A DNA stretch of 64,000 nt from E44-bin46 sp964354655. Its GTDB lineage: Bacteria; Chloroflexota; Dehalococcoidia; Dehalococcoidales; E44-bin46. Location: NCBI GenBank assembly GCA_964354655.1, contig CAYHAL010000002.1, forward strand, positions 43,313 to 107,312. The letters are read 5' to 3'. Below, one piece after another: positions 51,054 through 60,390 of the stretch; position 1 is the stretch's first letter; each line of letters begins with the position of its first letter. Below the pieces are notes generated by a model. The model searched no databases. It was not told the origin of the DNA and saw nothing but the letters and a program-made list of their open reading frames with translations. The translations under genes and the position numbers were made by a program.

Positions 51054-51923
51054 GTGTCTGAGGTAGACCTCCATATACACTCCACTGCCTCTGATGGTCG
51101 ACTTAGCCCAGAAGAGATTATCTGTAAATCAGCCGCGAACGGGTTAACCATTATTGCTCTTGCCGACCATGACACAGTGGATGGTGTTGCTCCCGCCTTA
51201 GAAGCGGCAAGGGCTTTCCCCAGGCTAAAAGTGATACCTGCCATTGAAATGAGTACCGATGCCCCCGGGGTCGATGTTCACATTCTAGGCTACTTTATCG
51301 ATTATACCAGTCAGGAGTTAGGGGCTAGACTGGAGAGGATGCGTAATTCCCGGCAGGAGAGGGCGCAAGGAATAATTGCTAAACTGAGGAGTTTAGGTAT
51401 CAATATTGAATGGCAGCAAGTCCAGGAAATAGCTGGTAGTGGTTCTATTGGTCGCCCTCATATTGCTCAAGCCATGTTAGACAAGGGTTATGTCGCTTCG
51501 GTCAGTGAGGCATTCACTAAATATTTAGGTTGTGATGGACCTGCCTATATTGAGTGGGAAAGGATGACGCCGGCTAAGGCAGTGGAACTAATACTGCGGG
51601 TTAACGGATTACCAGTGCTGGCACACCCGCTAACTGTTAACCACTCGGAGGCACTGGTTATCAAGCTAAAGGCAATTGGTCTGGTAGGCATCGAAGCCTA
51701 TTACAATGGTTACACTGCTGACAAAGTAAGCTGGCTGGTTGGCTTAGCCCGTAGGCACAATCTTATGGTTACCGGGGGTAGCGATTACCATGGTCTAGAC
51801 CCTAGCACTGAGACTATAATTGGTGGTAATGATGTGCCAATAGAGGCAGCGGAACGCCTTATCGCTCTAGCCGAGCAGCGGGCACTAAAACTAGTCAACC
51901 CCCACCATCTCAATATTAGTTAA
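51054..51923 (+). CDS. PHP-domain phosphoesterase (RNase AM/YciV-like)
   Basis: 289 aa. VDLHIHSTASDGRLSPEE, ALADHDTVDGV and ITGGSDYHG-like VTGGSDYHGLDP are the PHP metal motifs. The family includes 5'-3' exonuclease/RNase AM and 3',5'-nucleoside bisphosphate phosphatase. GTG start 2 bases after the ymdB stop indicates coupling within an RNA-turnover operon (rny-ymdB-PHP). Confidence 0.88.
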   Translation: MSEVDLHIHSTASDGRLSPEEIICKSAANGLTIIALADHDTVDGVAPALEAARAFPRLKVIPAIEMSTDAPGVDVHILGYFIDYTSQELGARLERMRNSRQERAQGIIAKLRSLGINIEWQQVQEIAGSGSIGRPHIAQAMLDKGYVASVSEAFTKYLGCDGPAYIEWERMTPAKAVELILRVNGLPVLAHPLTVNHSEALVIKLKAIGLVGIEAYYNGYTADKVSWLVGLARRHNLMVTGGSDYHGLDPSTETIIGGNDVPIEAAERLIALAEQRALKLVNPHHLNIS

Positions 51924-51943
51924 AATAGTTACTGCTTAATAAG

Positions 51944-52426
51944 ATGAGATGTGCTACTCACCCCGATGTTGAAACCAACCTGAGATGTGGTAAGTGTGGC
52001 AAGCCCATCTGCCCCAGGTGCCTGGTGCAGACGCCGGTTGGTGCTCGCTGCCCCGATTGTGCTCGGCTGCAGAAGCTGCCCACCTTTTGGGTTACTCCTA
52101 GGTATTATCTCCAGGCTATAAGCGCCGCAGTAGGTATGATTTTTGCCTGCGGTGCTGCTTGGGGGGCAATTAGGGCGGTAATGCCCTTCGTTTACTTTAA
52201 TTTCCTGTTGGCATCGGCTTTTGGCTTTGCCATTGGCGAGTTGATTGGCCTTTCGGTTAACCGTAAGCGTAGCCGGGGGTTAGTCATTATTGCCGGCATT
52301 GCCGTGGCATTAAGTTATTTAGTTTATATGTTCCCGCCGTGGGGGGTTTGGTTTGGCAGGTTTAGCTTTCTTGACCCTTTAGCCGTGGCTCTGGGCGTTT
52401 ATGTCGCTATCGTCCGTGTGCGCTAA
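51944..52426 (+). CDS. B-box-type zinc-finger membrane protein
   Basis: 160 aa. An N-terminal zinc-binding domain, HPDVETNLRCGKCGKPICPRC followed by CPDC, lies at residues 5-42. About four membrane segments follow (roughly 55-75, 80-100, 112-132, 138-158). The function is unknown. It is 20 bases after the PHP gene; the 3' end overlaps the sirtuin by 4 bases (convergent). Confidence 0.75.
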   Translation: MRCATHPDVETNLRCGKCGKPICPRCLVQTPVGARCPDCARLQKLPTFWVTPRYYLQAISAAVGMIFACGAAWGAIRAVMPFVYFNFLLASAFGFAIGELIGLSVNRKRSRGLVIIAGIAVALSYLVYMFPPWGVWFGRFSFLDPLAVALGVYVAIVRVR

Positions 52427-53211
52427 AGTCTGCCGACCTTTTCCCTTACCCGTTGTATTACCTTTGACATTGCTTCACCAGCCTTAGCCCTAATCAGGAC
52501 GGTGGCTTGGTTGTCCATGGGGGTGGGGCTGAGATTGATGATAACTAATTTGGCTCCCGAATCAACGGCATAGATAGGCATATAGGCGGCAGGGTAAACA
52601 ACCAGTGTCGAGCCAATCACAATAAATAGGTCAGACCTCTGTGACCGGGAGGTTGCTTCCTTTAATGCCTTCTCCGGTAGCATCTCACCAAAGAGGACAA
52701 TATCTGGCTTCAGGATACCCTGGCAGGACTCGCATGCTGGGATTTCCTCGCCCTTATCCAGCCTGGCTTTAATTTGTTCCATAGGGTAACGCTTACCACA
52801 GCTCAAACAAACGACCCACCGTATATTGCCATGGAGTTCAAATACCTTGTCTTCTGCCAACCCTGCTTTACAGTGCAGATTATCCACATTTTGAGTAATG
52901 ACACAATCAAGCTTGCCCAGCTTATCCAACTCAGCGATAGCCAAGTGGGCTTGGTTTGGCTCAGCCTCAGTGGTTAACCCCCTTTCCCGAAATATCTGCC
53001 ACCATTTTCCCCTGGACTCGGGGCTACTCATAAGCTTCTGATAGGTGAAGTCAGCCGGGTCAAACCTCTCCCAGATTCCACCGGGACTGCGGAAATCGGG
53101 CATGCCTGATTCAGTACTAACCCCAGCCCCGGTAAAGACGACCACCCTTTTAGCATTCACAATTAACTCAGCCACTCTATCAGCCAGGGTATCTAGGTTC
53201 TGTTCTCCCAC
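52423..53211 (-). CDS. NAD-dependent protein deacylase (sirtuin)
   Basis: 262 aa. VVFTGAGVSTESGMPDFRS is the NAD loop, VITQNVDNLH contains the catalytic-pocket Asn-Asp, and LHGN the catalytic His. The zinc site is CLSCGKRYP...CESCQG. GSTLVVYPAAYMP follows. It removes acyl groups from lysines using NAD. It precedes the ETF/Hdr operon on the other side but is not clearly part of it. Confidence 0.94.
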   Translation of the reverse strand: MGEQNLDTLADRVAELIVNAKRVVVFTGAGVSTESGMPDFRSPGGIWERFDPADFTYQKLMSSPESRGKWWQIFRERGLTTEAEPNQAHLAIAELDKLGKLDCVITQNVDNLHCKAGLAEDKVFELHGNIRWVVCLSCGKRYPMEQIKARLDKGEEIPACESCQGILKPDIVLFGEMLPEKALKEATSRSQRSDLFIVIGSTLVVYPAAYMPIYAVDSGAKLVIINLSPTPMDNQATVLIRAKAGEAMSKVIQRVREKVGRL

Positions 53212-53274
53212 AATTAGCCTCCCCCCATCTACTTAATTTGGTTTATCTATGATGCTTAAATAATCCCAGTGCTG

Positions 53275-54273
53275 TTATTTAGCTAGGAGCTCCCCCACCT
53301 TCTCAGTGAAGGCAGGTAGCACCTGTTTCCAGTTGCCAACCACGCCGAAGTGGGCTTCCCTGAAGATGTTTGCCTCTGGGTCTTTATTTATCGCCACGAT
53401 GTTTTTAGCCCCAAAACAACCAGCCATGTGCTGGCTGGAACCAGAGAGGGCTACCGCAATGTAAAGGTCGGGGGCGATAATCCTACCCGTAAGACCTATC
53501 TGGTAAGAGGTGGGCACCCAGCCATTATCACAGGGTGGACGGCTAGCCCCTACTGCCCCGTTCAATATCTTAGCCAGTTCTTCCAGTTGCTTAAAACCGT
53601 CGGCACTGCCAATGCCTCTACCGCCACCGACCACTACCTCAGCCTCCTCCAGCTTAATCCCCTCCACCTCCTCTACTACCTTCTCCAAGACTATGGTCCT
53701 TATGGTTTGTCGGTCTAAGCTAGCCTTGATAGTAATAACCCCTCCGCGCCTTGATTCGTCCCGCTCCAGAGGCGACATTGCTTTGGCTCTAACCGTGGCT
53801 ATCTGCGGATAGGACCCACAGGTAAAGATAGCCTGGGCGTTACCACCGTAGACCTGCTTGGTTTGCATCAGCAACTTTGACTCCGGGTCAATAGCTAGTT
53901 CTATGCAGTCGGTAGTAACTGCCGTGCCCAGTCTGAAGGCGAGCCTGGGGGCTAGGTCACGACCAATATCAGTCTGCCCGAGAAGGATAACCTGAGGCAT
54001 TACCTGCTTGGCTACCTGTTCTACCACTGACACATAGGAATCCGTCTGGTAGTCCTTAAGTAACGGGTCATCAACTATATATACCTTATCCGCACCAAAG
54101 GCAATTGCCTCTTGGGCTAATCTGCTTATGTCGCTGCCTGCCAATAGGCAACATACTTCCTGCCCCAGGTCGTTAGCCAGCCTTCGACCACAGCCCAGTA
54201 GCTCGGTGGCAATTACCGCTAGCTTTCCAGCTTTAGCTTCACCAAGAACCATAACCCCTTTATACTCAGCCAT
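53275..54273 (-). CDS. etfA: Electron transfer flavoprotein alpha subunit
   Basis: 332 aa. An N-terminal Rossmann-like domain and the C-terminal FAD domain: GGRGIGSADGFKQLEELA, VPTSYQIGLTGRIIAPDLYIAVALSGSSQH and AINKDPEANIF. It pairs with EtfB upstream. It is the last gene of the five-gene redox operon. Whether the ETF is bifurcating is not settled by sequence reading. Confidence 0.93.
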   Translation of the reverse strand: MAEYKGVMVLGEAKAGKLAVIATELLGCGRRLANDLGQEVCCLLAGSDISRLAQEAIAFGADKVYIVDDPLLKDYQTDSYVSVVEQVAKQVMPQVILLGQTDIGRDLAPRLAFRLGTAVTTDCIELAIDPESKLLMQTKQVYGGNAQAIFTCGSYPQIATVRAKAMSPLERDESRRGGVITIKASLDRQTIRTIVLEKVVEEVEGIKLEEAEVVVGGGRGIGSADGFKQLEELAKILNGAVGASRPPCDNGWVPTSYQIGLTGRIIAPDLYIAVALSGSSQHMAGCFGAKNIVAINKDPEANIFREAHFGVVGNWKQVLPAFTEKVGELLAK

Positions 54274-54317
54274 TAATACCTACCTCCTTAACTACGATAA
54301 AACACCTTATTGCCAGT

Positions 54318-55118
54318 CTACAATATTTTAGCCTCCCTTAGTTTCAGGGCTAGATTAATTGCTGCCTCTTCAGGACTCTCCCCGTCTACAATTTCACACT
54401 TAACTTCATGGACTGGTTGGAACAGCTTCAGCAGCCTGGTGCGGCGACCAGCCTCCCCGACCTGAGACGGCTCAACCCCGATATCGGCTGGTTTCCAGAT
54501 AATGGGCTCTTTCTTCTTAGCCGCCAGGATTCCTTTTATGGTGGGGTAACGAGGCTCACCAAGCTCATTACTGACTGTAATCAAGGCGGGCAGGGATACC
54601 TCAACCGCCTCATAGCCATCATCGGTTAGCCTCTCCACCCTGGCCTTGCCATCGGTGGTTTCAATTTTCCGGGCTAAGGTTACGCTTGGTAGCCCCAGTA
54701 TTTCGGCGATGCCGGAGCCTACCTGCCCTGCATCCCAGTCAGCAGCCTCCCGTCCGCAAAAGATGAGGTCATAGTCCCCTACCTTCCTAATAGCCATAGC
54801 CAGGGCATAGGCTGTTGACCAGCTATCACCCTCGGCAAAGGCTTCATCCTCCAGCAAGATAAGCTCATCAACCCCCATAGCTAATGGTTTTTTTATTACC
54901 TCCCGCAGAAGCCCTGTGCCTAGGCTTAGAGCCGTGATTTTGCCCCCGTGGGCATCTTTAATCCTTAGTGCTGCTTCCACCGCATACTCAGCATATGGGT
55001 CGATTACCGCTGACACACCTGGTGGTACCATTACCTTATTCTTAGCCGAGTCAACCTTAAAGCTAGCTGGTGGTGCCTCAGGGTCAATAACCTGCTTGAC
55101 ACAAACTATCATATTCAT
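54318..55118 (-). CDS. etfB: Electron transfer flavoprotein beta subunit
   Basis: 266 aa. It begins MIVCVKQVIDPEAPP-like (NMIVCVKQVID), with DPYAEYAVEAALRIKD, FCGREAADWDAGQVGSGIAEILGLP (ETF beta signature) and a C-terminal region typical of the longer ETF beta proteins. The order etfB then etfA downstream of hdrA and mvhD suggests that ETF delivers electrons to the Hdr-type module. Confidence 0.93.
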   Translation of the reverse strand: MNMIVCVKQVIDPEAPPASFKVDSAKNKVMVPPGVSAVIDPYAEYAVEAALRIKDAHGGKITALSLGTGLLREVIKKPLAMGVDELILLEDEAFAEGDSWSTAYALAMAIRKVGDYDLIFCGREAADWDAGQVGSGIAEILGLPSVTLARKIETTDGKARVERLTDDGYEAVEVSLPALITVSNELGEPRYPTIKGILAAKKKEPIIWKPADIGVEPSQVGEAGRRTRLLKLFQPVHEVKCEIVDGESPEEAAINLALKLREAKIL

Positions 55119-55138
55119 GGCATCCTGCCCCCTATTTA

Positions 55139-55546
55139 TTAAAATACCTTGGTTAAAGGACCCAGCTCCTTTATCTTGGCAGTTATATCATTAACAATTG
55201 ACACGAACTTGTTACCCTCAGAAGCCGAGACCCAGTCCAGGCGTACCCGCTCCTTTTCAATACCAAGCTGTTCAAGCAACTTATTAAGTAGCGCCATACG
55301 CCGAATTGCTTTATAGTTTCCATTAGTATAGTGACAATCACCGGGGTGGCAACCCAGAACTAGTACTCCACTAGCCCCGGTTTGAAGCGCTTTCAGAATG
55401 AAGGTAGGCTCCACTCGGCTACTGCACTTAACCCTTATCGGTCTAATATTGGCAGGGTACTTCATTCTTGAAGTCCCGGCTAGGTCAGCGCCACGGTAAG
55501 AACACCACTCGCATAAAAAGGCAACAATTTTGGGGTCAAAGCTCAT
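55139..55546 (-). CDS. MvhD-like iron-sulfur (delta) subunit
   Basis: 135 aa. FLCEWCSYRGADLAGTSR and VKCSSRVEP, then VLGCHPGDCHY, supply the Cys of the [2Fe-2S] cluster known in MvhD/FrhD-type subunits. In methanogens MvhD links hydrogenase to HdrA. Here no hydrogenase is present. Its start overlaps the hdrA stop by 4 bases. Confidence 0.88.
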   Translation of the reverse strand: MSFDPKIVAFLCEWCSYRGADLAGTSRMKYPANIRPIRVKCSSRVEPTFILKALQTGASGVLVLGCHPGDCHYTNGNYKAIRRMALLNKLLEQLGIEKERVRLDWVSASEGNKFVSIVNDITAKIKELGPLTKVF

Positions 55547-57507
55547 ATTAATATCCCTTCGATTTCAGCTAAGATTTGCTCAGTAGTAAAATGCTTACCG
55601 GTAATAGCCTCGCTGGGACAGCCGCCGACGCAAGCCCCGCACCCTTTACATAGCGCCTCATTAACCCGACACACCCTCTCCTTCTCATCAAAGGTAATAG
55701 CATGGTAAGCGCAAATAACGGAACAAAGCTGGCATCCAGAGCAGATTCTTTCATCAATAACCGCGGTAGCTGCCTCAACCTCTACCTCACCCCTACTAAT
55801 CAGGGCTAAGACCCGAGCCGCCGCTGCTGAAGCCTGGGCTACCGTATCAGGAATATCCTTTGGCCCCTGACAGCAACCGGCAACAAAGATACCGTCTGTG
55901 TTCGTAGCTACCGGGTCCAGCTTGGGGTGCTTCTCCAGGAAAAAGCCATCAACGCTTCGGCTGATAGTGAATAGCCGGGCAACCGCCTCCACATCCGGTT
56001 GTGGCTCCATAGCCACACACAGGATAACCATGTCTACCGGCACCCTTATTATTGAACCCAGCAAGGTATCCTCAGCCACCACTACCAGCTTCCCTTTCTC
56101 CTCCTCACTTAGGGCTTGGTTGGTGACTTCACCTACCTTCCCTCGGATAAAATTTACCTCTTCATCGGAAAGGCGCTCGTAGAATTCCTCATGGCCCTTA
56201 CCAAAGCAACGCATATCTATATAGTATTGATAGACATCGGCATTGATTTTTTCTTTTATCAGGTGCGCAAACTTAAGGGCATACATACAGCATACCCGAG
56301 AGCAATACTCATGATAATTTTTGTCCCGGCTACCGACACAGTGGATGATAGCAATGCTCTGGGGGGTGGAGCCATCCTTAAGCACTATGTTGCCCCCGGT
56401 TGGTCCGGCTGAGTTGACCAGCCTCTCAAACTCAAGGCTGGTAACAACATTATCCAGTTGCTTATAGCCATACTCGTAGATAGGGGTAGGGTCAAACACA
56501 TCAAAACCAGTGGCTAAGATTATTGAGCCTACCTCCACTTCAACAAGTTTATCTTCTTGTTCAAAATCAATAGCCTTTACCTCGCAGAACTTCTCACAGG
56601 CGCGGCAGGTGCCTTTTAGGAAATAGACGCAGTGCTCACGGTCAATGACTGGTATGTTAGGCACCGCTTGAGGAAAGGGGGTATAAATAGCCTTCCTCTT
56701 GCCCATTCCAACGTCAAATTCACTGTCAACCTTCCACGGACACTTTTCCTGGCAAATGCCACAGCTATTACACTTATCGGCATCAACATACCTTGCCTTT
56801 TGTCTGATTCTGACCTTGAAATTGCCAATATAGCCGGAAACTTCCTCTACCTCGCTATAACTCATTAGCTCAATATAGGGGTGAGAGCCTACCTGTGTCA
56901 TCTTGGGCGTGAGAATACAAGCTGAGCAGTCCAGAGTGGGGAACGTCTTATCCAATTGAATCATATGCCCCCCAATGCTGGGGCTCCTCTCTACCAGATA
57001 GACCTTATGTCCCGAATTGGCAATCTCTAGAGCCGCTTGAATACCAGCAATCCCACCACCTATTATCAGGGTATTGGGATTAAATGGAACCCTCCTCGTT
57101 TCTAGAGGTTGGTGATAATAGACCCGCTTGACGGCAGCGCCGACCAGCGCCCTGGCTTTCTCTGTAGCCATCCGCTTGTCCTCGGTCACCCAGGAGCATT
57201 GCTCACGAATATTCGCCATCTCAAATAGGTATGGATTTACCCCGGTTTCCTCAAGGACGCGGCGGAAGGTAAGCTCATGCATTGTTGGTGAACAGGCAGC
57301 GACAACTACCCGATTAAGTCCTAAATCCTTAATATCATCCTTGATAACTTCCTGCCCCGGGTCAGAGCACATAAAGACATAGTTGCGGGCTACTACCACC
57401 GCATCTAGACCTCGGGCAAACTCGGTAACTTCCTCTACATCAACGGTGCCGGCAATATTGCTGCCACAATGACAGACATATACTCCAATTCTGGGCTCGC
57501 TCCCCAT
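55543..57507 (-). CDS. hdrA: Heterodisulfide reductase subunit A-like flavoprotein
   Basis: 654 aa. N-terminal VYVCHCGSNIAGTVDV, FAD/NAD(P)-like loop IIGGGIAGIQAALEIA (about 149-164), two ferredoxin-like clusters in the middle (CNSCGICQEKCP and a CRACEKFC half) and a C-terminal 2[4Fe-4S] domain (CSGCQLCSVICAY, CKGCGACVGGCP). It is the electron-bifurcating flavin core in methanogen Hdr. It is placed between the HdrD-like gene and mvhD/etf. Confidence 0.93.
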   Translation of the reverse strand: MGSEPRIGVYVCHCGSNIAGTVDVEEVTEFARGLDAVVVARNYVFMCSDPGQEVIKDDIKDLGLNRVVVAACSPTMHELTFRRVLEETGVNPYLFEMANIREQCSWVTEDKRMATEKARALVGAAVKRVYYHQPLETRRVPFNPNTLIIGGGIAGIQAALEIANSGHKVYLVERSPSIGGHMIQLDKTFPTLDCSACILTPKMTQVGSHPYIELMSYSEVEEVSGYIGNFKVRIRQKARYVDADKCNSCGICQEKCPWKVDSEFDVGMGKRKAIYTPFPQAVPNIPVIDREHCVYFLKGTCRACEKFCEVKAIDFEQEDKLVEVEVGSIILATGFDVFDPTPIYEYGYKQLDNVVTSLEFERLVNSAGPTGGNIVLKDGSTPQSIAIIHCVGSRDKNYHEYCSRVCCMYALKFAHLIKEKINADVYQYYIDMRCFGKGHEEFYERLSDEEVNFIRGKVGEVTNQALSEEEKGKLVVVAEDTLLGSIIRVPVDMVILCVAMEPQPDVEAVARLFTISRSVDGFFLEKHPKLDPVATNTDGIFVAGCCQGPKDIPDTVAQASAAAARVLALISRGEVEVEAATAVIDERICSGCQLCSVICAYHAITFDEKERVCRVNEALCKGCGACVGGCPSEAITGKHFTTEQILAEIEGILI

Positions 57508-57547
57508 TTCCCCCCCCCTCGCTTTCAGGTTGATTAAACGCCCTTGG

Positions 57548-58693
57548 CTATAGGGCTTCTTGAACTAATTCCGAAATATCCTTAATCTCAATGATGTCGC
57601 TTTTATCTAGGGTTAACACGCTATCGGCAAAGTTGAGCAGGCAATAAGGACAAGCCGCGGCTAATACATTGGCACCTACACTGAGAGCCTGCTCAAGCCT
57701 CATATCGGAGAATCTTTCGTCACGTTTAGTTTCCATCCAAATCCGACCACCTCCACCCCCACAGCATAGGCTGTTTTCCCGGTAATATGGCAGTTCGACC
57801 AGCTCTAGACCGGGGATACTCTTTAGAACCTCCCTGGGCTCATCATAGATATCATTATGGCGCCCCAGATAACAGGGGTCATGATAAGTAACTTTCTTGT
57901 TTACCTCTTTGGTGAAACTTAACCTGCCCTGTTTAATAAGGTCGAGTAGATATTGGGAAAGGTGGACTACCGTAAACTTTCCACCCAGCTTAGGGTATTC
58001 ATTTTTGAAGGTGTGGTAGCAGTGGGGGGAAGAGACGACCACCTTCTTGACCCTCGTTTCTTCAAAAGTGCTAATGTTATTTTGAGCCAGTTGTTGAAAC
58101 AGGTTCTCATCGCCGGCTTTACGAACACTCTCACCACAGCAATTAGCTTTACTCCCCAGGATGCCAAAATCCACTTTGGCTTTTTTAAGGATGTTGACTG
58201 TAGCCCGAGCCACCCTTTGGATACCCGGGTCATATTCTGGAATGCAGCAGGGGAAATACAATATTTCAGTTTCTTGAGTGTGCAGTTTTACATTAAGGTC
58301 TCTTGCCCAGTCAGCTCGTTTTTCCGCTGGCTCGCCTAATGGATTACCAATGGCTGAGATGTTTTTAATTGTAATTCGGAGTGAGTCAGGGACCTTAGCT
58401 ATGCCTAACTCAGTAACCGCCCGGCGCAGAGCTCGCATAATATCTATGATTTCCACACCTCGGGGGCATCGCTTAACACAATTATTGCAAGTAGCACATA
58501 GCCATATATCTTCGTCTTCAAAATCAATTAGCCCCAACTGCCCTTGGTGCATTATTCGGCGAACGATAAAACTTCTCACCTTGTTCCAGGGGCACACTGC
58601 GGTGCAGGTACCACACTGGTAGCATAACTTGAGGATTTCACCGCCTTCCTCTTTTATAATATCTACCACTTCTTTAACTGGACTCACCGTCAT
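57548..58693 (-). CDS. HdrC-HdrB fusion (HdrD/GlpC-like) iron-sulfur oxidoreductase
   Basis: 381 aa from ATG 58691-58693 with GGAGAG upstream. N-terminal 2[4Fe-4S] ferredoxin domain (CYQCGTCTAVCPW, CATCNNCVKRCP) and two CCG domains (CCIPEYDPG...NCCGES; DPCYLGRHNDIY...CCGGGGG). This is the HdrD layout, where CCG Cys bind the non-cubane clusters that reduce disulfides in Hdr. The natural acceptor here is unknown. An open frame runs 117 residues further up but lacks homology. Confidence 0.9.
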   Translation of the reverse strand: MTVSPVKEVVDIIKEEGGEILKLCYQCGTCTAVCPWNKVRSFIVRRIMHQGQLGLIDFEDEDIWLCATCNNCVKRCPRGVEIIDIMRALRRAVTELGIAKVPDSLRITIKNISAIGNPLGEPAEKRADWARDLNVKLHTQETEILYFPCCIPEYDPGIQRVARATVNILKKAKVDFGILGSKANCCGESVRKAGDENLFQQLAQNNISTFEETRVKKVVVSSPHCYHTFKNEYPKLGGKFTVVHLSQYLLDLIKQGRLSFTKEVNKKVTYHDPCYLGRHNDIYDEPREVLKSIPGLELVELPYYRENSLCCGGGGGRIWMETKRDERFSDMRLEQALSVGANVLAAACPYCLLNFADSVLTLDKSDIIEIKDISELVQEAL

Positions 58694-58826
58694 AATATTC
58701 TCTCCAATATAAGCGGCGAAAACGAATTTGCTTGCTATTATACTGTAAAGGCGTGGGGTATAACAACTCAGATAGGGTTTAATCCAATTCTCTAGGCAGA
58801 GGGAGTCAAAATCTGCTATACTTATT

Positions 58827-58844
58827 TTACCCAATATAGGGTAA
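58827..58844 (+). promoter_or_regulatory. Inverted repeat before the second degV
   Basis: TTACCC-AATATA-GGGTAA, a perfect 6-bp inverted repeat a few bases before ATG 58850 and just after a TATACT (58817-58822) that could be a -10 box. It may be an operator; GGGTAA also sits where a Shine-Dalgarno would be. Confidence 0.35.
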
Positions 58845-58849
58845 TTTCT

Positions 58850-59713
58850 ATGGCTGAGAAAGTAGCTATTATTACTGATAGTAGTGCCTGCATTCCCAAA
58901 GAGCTGGCGGAGAAGTATGCCATTGAACTGGTGCCAATGAATGTTATTTTTGGTGATAAGACCTATCTGGATGGAATAGATATAACCCCGGCTGAGTTTT
59001 ATGCCCTTCTCAGGCAGGCAAAGGGGCTTCCGGCTACTTCGCACTCGTCACCGGGGGCTCACCTTGAGGCTTACCGTCGAGCCAGCCTGAGAGCAGATAA
59101 CATTCTCTGTATCACCCTGTCATCAAAGTTTAGCGGGCAATTTAACTCGGCACGGTTAGCTATGGAGATGGCAAAAGAGTCCCTCCCTGATGTGACTATT
59201 GAGGTTCTTGACTGTGGCAGTGCGGCTGCTGCTCAGGGATTGGTTGTCTTGGCTGCCGCCAGGGCAGCAGCTTCGGGACAAAGCCTGACTAAGGTCATTA
59301 AAACGGCTAACAGTGTGGCGCAACGGGTAAGCTTACTGGCTATGGTTGATACCCTTGATTATTTGGTTAAAGGCGGTCATGTGCGTAAGGTAGTTGCCTT
59401 GGCTAGTTCAATGCTTCGGATTAAGCCCATTTTTACCCTCAATGAAGGCGATGCTCGTCCCGTCACCAATGCCCGAACTACCCCCGGTGCCATAAAACGC
59501 ATGGTAAAGCTTATGGGACAGAAGATAGTTACCGGGCAGCCGCTTCATGTAGCCGTGATGCATGCCGATGCCCTAGACGAGGCATTAGTGCTCAGGGACC
59601 AGATTTCTTCCCGTTTTGACTGCACTGAGCTATTAGTCATTGAATTTACCCCGGTAATGGGGGTTCACATTGGCCCTGGACTGATTGGGGTTGCTTTTTA
59701 CTGCGGAGATTAG
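58850..59713 (+). CDS. DegV family fatty-acid-binding protein (second copy)
   Basis: 287 aa. IITDSSACIPKELAEKY, PATSHSSPGAHLEAYR, ILCITLSSKFSGQFNSA and GVHIGPGLIGVAFYCGD, all DegV motifs. It is a diverged paralogue of the protein at 45952 with the same length. It is divergent from the hdrD-like gene. It is followed by the P-loop kinase, whose longer open frame overlaps its end. Confidence 0.9.
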   Translation: MAEKVAIITDSSACIPKELAEKYAIELVPMNVIFGDKTYLDGIDITPAEFYALLRQAKGLPATSHSSPGAHLEAYRRASLRADNILCITLSSKFSGQFNSARLAMEMAKESLPDVTIEVLDCGSAAAAQGLVVLAAARAAASGQSLTKVIKTANSVAQRVSLLAMVDTLDYLVKGGHVRKVVALASSMLRIKPIFTLNEGDARPVTNARTTPGAIKRMVKLMGQKIVTGQPLHVAVMHADALDEALVLRDQISSRFDCTELLVIEFTPVMGVHIGPGLIGVAFYCGD

Positions 59714-59792
59714 AACTGACCAAGCCAATTTTAATAATTTTATAGACTATTCCCCCAGACTACCTGGTGGAAGGGGAGGGAACTCTTACTCA

Positions 59793-60380
59793 ATGGGTGT
59801 GGAAAGTGTTGAACTTGATTCCGATGCCCAGCGGCTGATTGACAACCTGGGACAGCTTCCTGAGCCAATGGCCAAGCCGGTGTTTATCGTTGTCAGCGGC
59901 TTACCTGGGACAGGAAAATCTTATTTTTGTCGTCAATTAGCCCAGAGGCTACCGGTTATTATTCTGGAAAGTGATGCCTTACGCAAGACCCTTTTCTCAT
60001 CGCCAAGTTATAACTTGGATGAAAGCTCACGCCTTTTCCGGGCATGTCATCTTCTCATTGAGAGATTGCTGAAACGGGGCACCTCCCTTATTTTTGACGC
60101 TACCAATCTGTCAGAGGGGCATCGCGAGCATCTTTATGCTATTGCCGACCGTTTGGATGTCAAGCTAATCTTGGTTCGTGTTGAGGCACCACCTAAGGTG
60201 GTTTACGACCGGCTTGAAGCCAGGCAAAAAGGTTCAGAAAGTAAATCAGATGCCGACTGGGCAATATATCGGAGGATGAAGCCATCGGTTCAGAAGATTA
60301 GCCGTAACCATTATGTTGCGGATACCTCTCGTGACATTACCCCAGTCTTGAACAAAATTATAAGGGAGGCGAGTCGCTAG
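59793..60380 (+). CDS. P-loop kinase (AAA_33 / zeta-toxin-like fold)
   Basis: 195 aa from ATG 59793. Walker A VVSGLPGTGKSYFC (about 33-46), ILESDALRKTLF, LIFDATNLSEGHREHLYAIADR and VEAPPKVVYDRLEAR are typical of small nucleotide- or sugar-type kinases of unknown substrate. A GGGGAGGG Shine-Dalgarno lies about 13 bases upstream, rather far. The upstream extension overlapping degV is not used. Confidence 0.8.
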   Translation: MGVESVELDSDAQRLIDNLGQLPEPMAKPVFIVVSGLPGTGKSYFCRQLAQRLPVIILESDALRKTLFSSPSYNLDESSRLFRACHLLIERLLKRGTSLIFDATNLSEGHREHLYAIADRLDVKLILVRVEAPPKVVYDRLEARQKGSESKSDADWAIYRRMKPSVQKISRNHYVADTSRDITPVLNKIIREASR

Positions 60381-60390
60381 ATTTTAGAGA

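Noticed and set aside
52880..52888. Canonical DnaA box TTATCCACA
   Set aside because: A single copy inside the sirtuin coding sequence, 28 kb from dnaA, with no cluster or AT-rich DNA around it.
58694..59044. 117-residue extension of the HdrD-like protein
   Set aside because: It overlaps the start of degV, has no homology to the family, and ATG 58691-58693 has a Shine-Dalgarno.
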